Assembly (NCBI GenBank): GCA_043804925.1
Contig: JAZDIP010000036.1
Span: 1-64,000 of the forward strand
Reading direction: 5' to 3'
Length of the DNA: 64,000 nucleotides
DNA from: ChocPot-Mid sp043804925
GTDB taxonomy: Bacteria > Bacteroidota > Ignavibacteria > Kapaibacteriales > UBA2268
The position numbers and the translations under genes are program-made. A model generated the notes under the pieces. The model saw only the letters and a program-made list of their open reading frames with translations, was not told the DNA's origin and did not search any database. Below are positions 1 through 5,846 of this stretch, piece by piece (position 1 is the stretch's first letter; the number at the start of each line of letters is the position of its first letter).

Positions 1-189
1 CAAATCTTTTTCAAATTCAATTTCCATATTTTCTTTCGGGCTTTCATCCTTTCGGGCTTTCGTGTTTCTCCTTCTTAAGTAAACTCTGTGCTTCTGTGGT
101 TTATATTCTTCATTGCACTTCAGATGGGTAAATAGTTACGAATATTCTTAATTCTGTATTCTGAATTCTGAATTCTGTATTCTGTTTTT

Positions 190-264
190 CGGGGTGTAGC
201 GCAGTCTGGTTAGCGCGCAGCGTTCGGGACGCTGAGGTCGGAGGTTCGAATCCTCTCACCCCGA
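190..264 (+). tRNA. tRNA-Pro (anticodon CGG)
   Basis: The sequence folds as a full cloverleaf. The acceptor stem opens with C1 pairing G72, as usual for bacterial tRNA-Pro, and the discriminator base is A. The anticodon stem CAGCG/CGCTG encloses the loop TTCGGGA, which gives anticodon CGG. The T-arm contains TTCGAAT. No CCA is encoded. It reads proline codon CCG. It sits alone among dispersed repeats. Confidence 0.93.
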
Positions 265-667
265 TTTATACCGAGATGAAATGCGTAAACTTTGCGAACC
301 TTGCGGTTACAAATACAGTAAATCGTAAGCGTTCAGGTAGTGTAAGAAAAGGGGATGTGGAGATTAAGGGGATAAGGAGATAAAATTTTGGTAACACTTT
401 ACTCATCTGAAGAAAAGATTAACCGCAGAGCTCGCAGAGAGCACAGAGAAATAAAATATCTACTTTGAATTTAACCTTATCCATAATTATCTCAGCGAAC
501 TCTGCGTTCTCTGCGGTGAATAATTCCCTTTTACTTCACTTGGGTAAATAGTTACAAATTTTGAATTAAAAATTAAAAATGAATTATCTCCATATCTTTT
601 CTTATCTCCTTATCCCCTCACACTCTTGATGTATAGCCTGAATGGTTACAAATACAGTAAATCTGCC
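265..667. repeat. Gene-free stretch with left arms of two nested inverted repeats
   Basis: I see no gene here. Positions 327-389 are the near-exact reverse complement of 2072-2134. Positions about 581-665 are an imperfect reverse complement of about 1963-2045. Together they bracket the glycosyltransferase gene. The words are purine-rich (GGGGATAAGGAGATAA) and carry the GTTCAGG core repeated elsewhere in the first 4 kb. A GGGTAAATAGTTAC word at about 545 also occurs at about 126. These look like dispersed non-coding repeats of this genome. Confidence 0.7.
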
Positions 668-1954
668 TTACAGTAACCCCTTCACAATCTTATAGACCTT
701 CTCTGGTGTGGTATCTATAACACAGGATTTTATCTTCAGGTCATCTTCACAATTGATAGTTCGGTTATTGAACACAGAAAAGCATGGATGGCAACTAACC
801 TCTGGAACAAGGTTGATACAATTCTCACTCAATGGACCAAACACCTGTGGTGTCTCAGGACCAAAGATAGAGATTGTCTTTATATCTGTCAGTGCGGCAA
901 AGTGTGCCGTGCCACTATCTACAGTTACCAATACAGAAGAAATATTATATAGGTCTATCAATTCCTTGAGCGTGGTCTTTCCTGTCAAATCAATACACCT
1001 TTCCTTACCGATGAGAGAGATGAGTTCTTTAGCAGAAGCAAAGGAAGACAGGGTTCCAACTATGACTATAAAGACCTTTTCATCGAAAGAGAGCAACTGC
1101 TTGCCTAATCTTGCAAAATACTCTATTGGCCACTCCTTAAAAGTCAACCATTCCCCTGTTTTCGGTGGGAATATTATTAGCTTTACCTCCCCTGGCATCT
1201 TTTCGGATAGCTCAGGGTTTAGGCCCTTCAGTTTATTCCATATTTTTATCCTTTCTTCTTTAGTTGACCTGAGCTTTGGCAAACTCTCTTTGTTAATAAG
1301 CAACTTTTCCGCCATCGTTATCTTGCCAGCTGGATATTTCAGGGCATAAACCAAAGCCAAGAATGTCTGACCTACATGCAAATAATTATTATAATTGACC
1401 TTATGGGTCAGGAGATTGCCCCTATACAGACCCTCAGCATTAAATCTATCTAAGCCGACCCTCTGTTTTGCACCTATCAAATAGCTTAAAATGGCGGTAT
1501 ACCGTGAAAAGAATTCAAGGTCTATGATGGCATCTATACCTATTTTTTTCATCTTTAATATTGTCCAAATAGTATCTTTGACAAAATTCAGGGCAGAGTC
1601 TATCCTTATTGAAAATATATTCTCTTCGGGGATAATGTTTAGAAGCCGTATAATCTCAACATTCTCCTTGAAGGTTAAAAAGTAAAGCTGGGCATCTTTG
1701 AACATCCCTTTGAGTTCTGTAATAGCTGGGTAAGCCAGGACAGAGGTGCCCATCTCTGCAGGTTTTAATAAGAGTATCTTTTTGGCAGGTGCAGAAGATT
1801 TTTCTCTCTGTATCACTCTTTCTATAGCGTAACATATTGAAAGCAACCAGCAAATGATTGTTCCCGGATACCTGTCTACCTTTCGAACAATCTCTATCTT
1901 TGTCATTGATTTAGATTTTAACGAGAGTTGGCTAATTTTGTCAAAAGAAATCAC
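668..1954 (-). CDS. Glycosyltransferase family 9 (heptosyltransferase-like)
   Basis: The 428-residue protein resembles ADP-heptose:LPS heptosyltransferases (GT9), which add sugars to lipopolysaccharide core on the cytoplasmic face of the inner membrane. The N-terminal Rossmann half carries ILLLKPAEMGTSVLAYPAI. The C-terminal half has the nucleotide-sugar site motif VTVDSGTAHFAALTDIKTIS, followed by IFGPETP. A Cys-rich tail (SCHPCF, NCEDD, KSC) follows, as is common in the family. The start is GTG with GAGG seven bases upstream; Met17 is an alternative start. The gene is isolated, divergent from era, and bracketed by nested inverted repeats. The exact acceptor sugar cannot be told from the sequence. 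Confidence 0.85.
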   Translation of the reverse strand: MISFDKISQLSLKSKSMTKIEIVRKVDRYPGTIICWLLSICYAIERVIQREKSSAPAKKILLLKPAEMGTSVLAYPAITELKGMFKDAQLYFLTFKENVEIIRLLNIIPEENIFSIRIDSALNFVKDTIWTILKMKKIGIDAIIDLEFFSRYTAILSYLIGAKQRVGLDRFNAEGLYRGNLLTHKVNYNNYLHVGQTFLALVYALKYPAGKITMAEKLLINKESLPKLRSTKEERIKIWNKLKGLNPELSEKMPGEVKLIIFPPKTGEWLTFKEWPIEYFARLGKQLLSFDEKVFIVIVGTLSSFASAKELISLIGKERCIDLTGKTTLKELIDLYNISSVLVTVDSGTAHFAALTDIKTISIFGPETPQVFGPLSENCINLVPEVSCHPCFSVFNNRTINCEDDLKIKSCVIDTTPEKVYKIVKGLL

Positions 1955-1959
1955 TAATC

Positions 1960-2134
1960 CTCACTTGACGAGATTTGTAACCGTTCAGGCTATGTATCAG
2001 AAGTGTGAGGAGATAAGGAGATAATAAGAGAGATGGGGATAATTCCATTTTTAATTCTTAATTTTTAATTCAAAATTTTATCCCCTTATCCCCTTTATCT
2101 CCATATCCCCTTTTCTTACACTACCTGAACGCTT
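1960..2134. repeat. Right arms of nested inverted repeats flanking the GT9 gene
   Basis: Positions 2072-2134 mirror 327-389 (AAAATTTTATCCCC through TACCTGAACGCTT). Positions about 1963-2045 imperfectly mirror about 581-665. The arm ends directly in the -35 box of the era promoter, so the repeat supplies part of that promoter. Confidence 0.7.
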
Positions 2135-2161
2135 GACGAGATTTTAGAAAGCTGGTATAAT
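2133..2161 (+). promoter_or_regulatory. Consensus sigma70 promoter giving a leaderless era mRNA
   Basis: TTGACG at 2133-2138 and a perfect TATAAT at 2156-2161 are separated by 17 bases. The era ATG begins 7 bases after the -10 box, so transcription should start at or within a base or two of the start codon. No Shine-Dalgarno sequence is visible, which fits a leaderless transcript. This box pair differs from the TTTG / TAnnTTTG promoters typical of Bacteroidota. Confidence 0.65.
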
Positions 2162-2167
2162 ATAAAG

Positions 2168-3049
2168 ATGGACAAATCTTCTAAAAGTAAAGCAGGTTTT
2201 ATAGCTATTATTGGGGAGCCTAATGTTGGAAAATCAACCCTCTTAAATAAGCTCATTGGAGAGAAGCTCTCAGCAGTCACGCCAAAGCCTCAGACTACAA
2301 GGCATAAGATTCTCGGCATATTGAACAAAGAAGACCTTCAGGCTGTATTTATTGATACGCCTGGTCTCCTGAGCAAACCAAAGGATAGGTTGGATGAGAA
2401 GATGTTAAACGCTGCCTTAGAGACCCTGAGGGATGCTGACCTTGTTCTCTGGATAGTGGAGCCTTATGGGATAGAACCAATGCCTATGCAACTTAAAGGG
2501 TGTAATAAAGAGATAATAGTTATCATCAACAAGATAGACCTGGTTGAAAAACTGAGTCTCCTTCCTTTGATTGATGGCTATCAAAAGACATATAACCTCA
2601 CCGAGATTATCCCTGTATCTGCAAAGAAGGGTTCTGGACTGGAGATATTATTGCAGGAGATAGAAGAGAGGCTTCCTGAGCAATCCCTTTTTTATGAGGA
2701 GGATATTGTCTCTTTATCTACAGAAAGGTTCTTTGCTGAAGAGTTGATCAGGGAAAAGATATATTTCTTATACAGGGAGGAGGTGCCATATTCAGCCACT
2801 GTTCAGGTTGAGGAGTTCAAAGAGAGAAGCAAGGGCAAGGATTATATCAGGGCAGTAATCTATATTGAAAGGGATTCTCAGAAGGCGATACTCATAGGCG
2901 AGGACGGCTTGGCTTTACGAAGATTGGGAGAAGCGGCAAGAAAAGAGTTGGAGAAGGTCAGGGGAAGACCCCTATATCTTGATCTCCATATAAAGACAAA
3001 GAAGGACTGGAGAAAGAACGAGGGATTATTAAGGGAGTTTGGGTATTGA
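2168..3049 (+). CDS. era: GTPase Era (16S rRNA / 30S assembly)
   Basis: Era binds the 3' end of 16S rRNA and helps mature the 30S subunit in the cytoplasm. All GTPase motifs are visible: G1 GEPNVGKS (residues 16-23), the switch region around PQTTRHK, G3 DTPG (63-66), G4 NKID (121-124) and G5 SAKKGSG. A C-terminal KH domain follows, with the GEDGLALRRLGEAARKELE helix region and the end motif TKKDWRKNEG. The length of 293 residues is normal. It is transcribed from its own sigma70-like promoter, apparently without a leader. Codon choice (many AGG/AGA, ATA) and higher GC differ from the genes after 5.8 kb. Confidence 0.95.
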   Translation: MDKSSKSKAGFIAIIGEPNVGKSTLLNKLIGEKLSAVTPKPQTTRHKILGILNKEDLQAVFIDTPGLLSKPKDRLDEKMLNAALETLRDADLVLWIVEPYGIEPMPMQLKGCNKEIIVIINKIDLVEKLSLLPLIDGYQKTYNLTEIIPVSAKKGSGLEILLQEIEERLPEQSLFYEEDIVSLSTERFFAEELIREKIYFLYREEVPYSATVQVEEFKERSKGKDYIRAVIYIERDSQKAILIGEDGLALRRLGEAARKELEKVRGRPLYLDLHIKTKKDWRKNEGLLREFGY

Positions 3050-3288
3050 AATTTAACCTTTGGAGAATTTCAAGTTAATTGGACGCAGATCTTCGCAGAT
3101 TATCAGGATTAATTTTTGAGTTAATTCTCTATGTTTAAAATCTTGAAAATCTGCGTTCATCTAAAGTCCCAAAAAGGAAATTCCTATACTATTAAATTAT
3201 AAGAGATGACCACGAAAGGCACGAAAGACGCGAAAAATCCTGATTCATTTTTGCGTATTTTTGCGTATTTCGTAGTTTGTATTCTTTA

Positions 3289-3618
3289 TTATTCTTTGAG
3301 GCTTTGTGTGAGAAAATAAAGCTCCAGAGTAAGAAAATTTGTGTAGAGATTTATGTAACTAACTATAATGTCATCCAGAATTTCTTCAATCGAACCTCTT
3401 GCAATCCGACAGAACCGCATATTTTCCTGATAATGCCAGCGTCCATGCCCTTCTGCAATATTGTTCGTGATTGAGACAATCGCCCTTTTCATCTGCGGAT
3501 CTAAACAATATCGCTCTTCAGATGGAAGCTGTTTGATGAGCCTGTAAACATTTTGTCGAAACTTGCGTGATAGCTGATAAAGCTCAAAATCATCCAGCCG
3601 ATACTTATCGTCGCTCAT
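3289..3618 (-). CDS. Four-helix bundle protein (S23 / 23S rRNA intervening-sequence family)
   Basis: This small helical protein of about 109 residues resembles the family often annotated as four helix bundle protein, first known from 23S rRNA intervening sequences. Typical elements are DDFELYQLSRKFRQNVYRL, an Ile/Asn-rich helix with NNIAEGHGR, and a C-terminal amphipathic helix. The start at 3618 is preferred because AGGAG lies just upstream. A GTG two codons earlier is possible. The family is a structural relative of DGR Avd proteins. It lies in the same direction as the DGR genes, just past the TR, where the reverse transcriptase would normally be. Its function here is unknown. Confidence 0.75.
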   Translation of the reverse strand: MSDDKYRLDDFELYQLSRKFRQNVYRLIKQLPSEERYCLDPQMKRAIVSITNNIAEGHGRWHYQENMRFCRIARGSIEEILDDIIVSYINLYTNFLTLELYFLTQSLKE

Positions 3619-3629
3619 GTTCACTCCTG

Positions 3630-3895
3630 TGTATAGGTGTCTGGGTGTCTAAGTGCCTATGTGCCTGTAATTTACCAGGCTACCAGACACTCAGGCTACC
3701 TGAATGATGTGTCTATGTGCCTGGGTGTCTAAGTGCCTGTAATTGATACCAGACACTCAGGCCACCTGAATGATGTGTCTAAGTGTCTAAATTTACCAGA
3801 CACCAGGCCACCTGAATGATTGTGCCTATGTGTCTAAGTGCCTGTAATTTACCAGGCTACCAGACACTCAGGCCACCAGACCACCTGAATGGTCA
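3630..3895. repeat. Array of four imperfect inverted-repeat units next to the DGR template repeat
   Basis: About four units of 50-80 bp follow one another. Each holds GTGTCTAAGTGCCTG on one side and CCAGACAC on the other, then ends in CACCTGAATGAT or a close variant. Each unit could fold as a hairpin in RNA or DNA. The CCTGAATGAT end matches in reverse complement the GTTCAGGTAG words near 331 and 2121, so it is the same dispersed family. The array abuts the 3' end of the TR on its transcribed strand and takes the place usually held by the reverse transcriptase gene. Confidence 0.75.
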
Positions 3896-3896
3896 C

Positions 3897-4055
3897 ATAA
3901 ATAGTTAAAAAGCCCTGACAGCACGCACACATAATGTGTTGTTCTTATTGTTGTTGTTCTGGTTGCCATTGTCGAAGTTCTGGTTCCACGCATTGTTACT
4001 ATTGTTCTCGGTAGAACTCCAATAGTTGTTGCTACCAAAACCGCCAACAACACTT
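3897..4055 (-). ncRNA. DGR template repeat (TR)
   Basis: On the minus strand this 159-bp block copies the end of the secreted target gene at 4582-4740. The two copies differ at 22 positions. In 21 of them the TR coding strand has A while the VR has G (14), T (5) or C (2). The single exception is C to T at 3917. In frame the TR is very rich in AAC/AAT codons (SSTENNSNNAW, then NQNNNNKNN), the hallmark of templates for adenine-directed mutagenesis. It is non-coding by this reading: it is a template RNA, expected to be transcribed after avd. No reverse transcriptase follows it. Confidence 0.93.
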
Positions 4056-4190
4056 AATAAAGGTGTTTTAATAAAGGCAAGGCATCTTACCTTTATATTG
4101 ATTAACTGTTCTCAAAAAAACAGTCCCTTTATCGCTTTTAAACAAAATCTGCTCGCTTACTGCCACCTTAGCAACAGTAATTCCGGCACA

Positions 4191-4535
4191 TTATACAGGA
4201 CTGGCATTTCGCCAGCCTGTAATTTGCTTGCCTATGTTATCCATTAATAAGCTAAGCTCTGCTTGCTTTTTAATGGGCAATACCTTCATATCAGTGCATA
4301 ATCGTATTTCTAATTTGAGTAATTCAAAATCATCTAAGAATGATTCCAGATGCTCTTTCTTATTGGTTGCTTTATTTGCCCTGTATATGTTTCTTACCAG
4401 ATGTAGGGCATCGCGTTTCATATCTTGCCCAAGAGTATACTTATACTCTTTCGAGAAATCTTTGGTGTACTCAAAAATTCTCAAAATTAATTTATAGGTA
4501 TCTCTGTAAACTGGTAAATCATAATATAATGCCAT
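4191..4535 (-). CDS. avd: DGR accessory variability determinant (Avd)
   Basis: Avd is a small basic protein that forms a barrel-like pentamer. In studied DGRs it binds the reverse transcriptase and template RNA and is needed for mutagenic retrohoming. The 114-residue sequence has the pattern I associate with this family: LPVYRDTYKLILRIFEYTK, then YTLGQDMKRDAL, RNIYRANKA, FLDDFELLKLEIRLC and a C-terminal QAELSLLMDNIGKQITGW. It lies between the VR (stop codon 54 bp upstream) and the TR (135 bp downstream), the usual order target-avd-TR. Its Shine-Dalgarno is weak. It looks intact, unlike the target frame and the missing reverse transcriptase. Confidence 0.88.
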   Translation of the reverse strand: MALYYDLPVYRDTYKLILRIFEYTKDFSKEYKYTLGQDMKRDALHLVRNIYRANKATNKKEHLESFLDDFELLKLEIRLCTDMKVLPIKKQAELSLLMDNIGKQITGWRNASPV

Positions 4536-4548
4536 AAAAAAAATTCCG

Positions 4549-4561
4549 ACCGCTTCGCGGT
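4549..4561 (-). promoter_or_regulatory. Hairpin just after the variable repeat
   Basis: ACCGC-GAA-GCGGT on the minus strand forms a 5-bp stem with a 3-base loop, 20 bp past the VR end. Known DGR targets carry a small DNA hairpin right after the VR that raises target recognition. The same hairpin is followed by CGGAA and eight Ts, so it could equally act as an intrinsic terminator between target and avd. Confidence 0.5.
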
Positions 4562-4581
4562 AATATTTAATAGTTAAATAG

Positions 4582-4740
4582 ATAAATAGTTAAAAAGCCC
4601 GAACAGCACGCACACATAATGTGGTGCCCTTACCGTCGTAGCCCTGGCTGCCATTGCCGAAGTACTGGCCCCACGCACCGCTACTAATGTTCTCGGTAGA
4701 ACTCCAATAGTAGTAGCTACCAAAACCGCCAACAACACTT
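4582..4740 (-). other. DGR variable repeat (VR) at the 3' end of the target gene
   Basis: This is the diversified copy of the 159-bp template. In frame it encodes a C-terminal segment starting VVGGFGSYYYWSSTEN and ending TLCVRAVRAF before TAA at 4590-4592. Compared with the TR, 15 residues differ: Asn to Tyr (4), Gly (5), Ser (2), Ile, Asp or Thr (1 each), and Asp to Gly (1). A further A-to-C change is silent (AGG/CGG). The framework positions (WSSTEN, CVRAVRAF) are unchanged. This is the expected layout of a C-type-lectin-like display fold with a variable ligand face. Confidence 0.92.
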
Positions 4741-5500
4741 TTTTGCTGATACAATAAACTTAACTCGTATTTTGAGGGTAAATACCAGTCGCCGTAGGTT
4801 ACACCCTAACTGTTACTGAATAATCTGCGCAAACCTTTGCGGCAAAATTACCCGTTTGGTTATCGCTGATTTGTGTGGCTACTATCATGGCGGTATTCAT
4901 TGCGCCAGCATTCAATCCATCACCTAAGGAGCCAGTATATCTATAAGTTCCGTTATACCACTGTATCCCTGTGCTTTGGTCTGCTGTGGTGGCTATTAAG
5001 CCATGCTGTCCGCTTGAGTCAACCCAAAATACTATGCCACCACCGTATGACTCGCCTATGTAATGACCGCCTCCTGAAGCCGCAGTAGTCTGAAGAGACC
5101 CATCAGGAAACTTGAATCCACCGCTGGTTGACTGAATCGTTCCGGCAACGGTAAGTTTTTCTGTCGGATTCGCCGTCCCAATACCGATATTTCCACCCTT
5201 GGTAATCCGCATCCGCTCTTGCCAATTAGCCGGAGTCATGAAATCTCCAACAGCGGTAGAAAATACCAAGTCACTTGTTGCCGTACCACTGAAAGGCACA
5301 CAATTACCTATGCTCCAATCAATCCACTCATTCGGAGAAGTCACTTGGTTCCCATCCCCACCAAGATAACCACCGACAATAGAAGAATCACCATTGGGGG
5401 TAACATAAATATCTGCCCAGTTGATTTGTAAGGCAAAGGCAGATATTGGGGCAATAATCAGCCCACAGACTAAACTTAACAAAATCATTAACTTTTTCAT
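4590..5500 (-). pseudogene. Secreted DGR target protein with C-terminal variable lectin-like domain, frameshifted
   Basis: Translation from ATG 5500 (strong AAGGAGG upstream) gives a signal peptide (MKKLMILLSLVCGLIIAPIS), a tail-fibre-like repeat with GNIGIGTANPTEKLTVAG and FKFPDGSLQTTAA, then a DUF1566-like domain with GGGIVFWVDSSGQHGL. That frame stops at 4799. The rest of the domain (VTYGDWYLPSKYELSLLY) and the VR continue in the next frame to 4590. One missing base near 4806 would explain this: GTT-AG-GGT reads as if a codon lost its third base. With one base restored the protein would be about 303 residues. It is either a recent mutation or an assembly indel. Its role would be a surface-displayed, hypervariable binding protein. 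No anchor is obvious. Confidence 0.82.
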
Positions 5501-5733
5501 TTTCTTTCGTCCTCCTTATCTTTTTTAGTTTGTAAAGTTTGTAAAGTTTGTAAAGTTCATAAAGTTTGTAAATTTTATAACGTATGTTACAGTGAAAAAT
5601 ACCTGTTGAAATCAATCGCATAGCGATTCAACGTTTGTAACAAAGAAGAATTAGGATGGTAGGAATCGCATAGCGATTGAACGTTTGTAACAAATGAAAT
5701 TATCATATAACCGAAATTGCAAGAAAATAAATC
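5501..5733. repeat. Repetitive junction: 9-bp tandem repeat and two palindromic units
   Basis: No gene is seen. At 5527-5571 a 9-bp unit (GTTTGTAAA, variant GTTCATAAA) repeats five times. At 5614-5644 and 5664-5694 lie two copies of a 31-bp sequence, 50 bp apart, each with the palindrome AATCGCATAGCGATT followed by AACGTTTGTAAC. They differ at one base (C/G) and resemble a REP-type element. Two copies with a 19-bp gap are too few for a CRISPR claim. The stretch lies where composition changes between the left and right parts of the window. Confidence 0.6.
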
Positions 5734-5734
5734 T

Positions 5735-5782
5735 AAAAAAAAAGTACAAATTTGCAATTCAATTGCATAATTGTACTTTTTT
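5735..5782. terminator. Long AT-rich hairpin with A and T tracts on both sides
   Basis: AAAAAAGTACAA pairs with TTGTACTTTTTT, and inside it TGCAATT pairs with AATTGCA around a single C. It could terminate transcription in either direction or be an operator. It lies 65 bp before the start of the next gene. Confidence 0.45.
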
Positions 5783-5846
5783 GATTATATTTGATTATGA
5801 AACAATTAAAAACAATATTGCTATTTATTGAGTTTTGGAGATGTTT

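Noticed and set aside
708..1349. Plus-strand open frame opposite the GT9 gene
   Set aside because: It lies fully antisense to a clear glycosyltransferase and has no recognisable motif or ribosome site.
3630..3895. CRISPR array next to the DGR
   Set aside because: Units vary in length and sequence and have no constant repeat plus unique spacer pattern. They are imperfect inverted repeats in tandem.
3868..4053. Open frame over the template repeat as a protein gene
   Set aside because: It has no signal, no Shine-Dalgarno and matches the VR in another frame. Its composition is explained by the Asn-rich TR, which is a template RNA.
4026..4537. Plus-strand frames opposite avd
   Set aside because: They are shadows of the avd and TR strand and show no family features.
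5614..5694. Two repeats with a short gap as a CRISPR array
   Set aside because: Only two units with a 19-bp gap shorter than the repeat, no cas genes, and an internal palindrome typical of REP-like elements.
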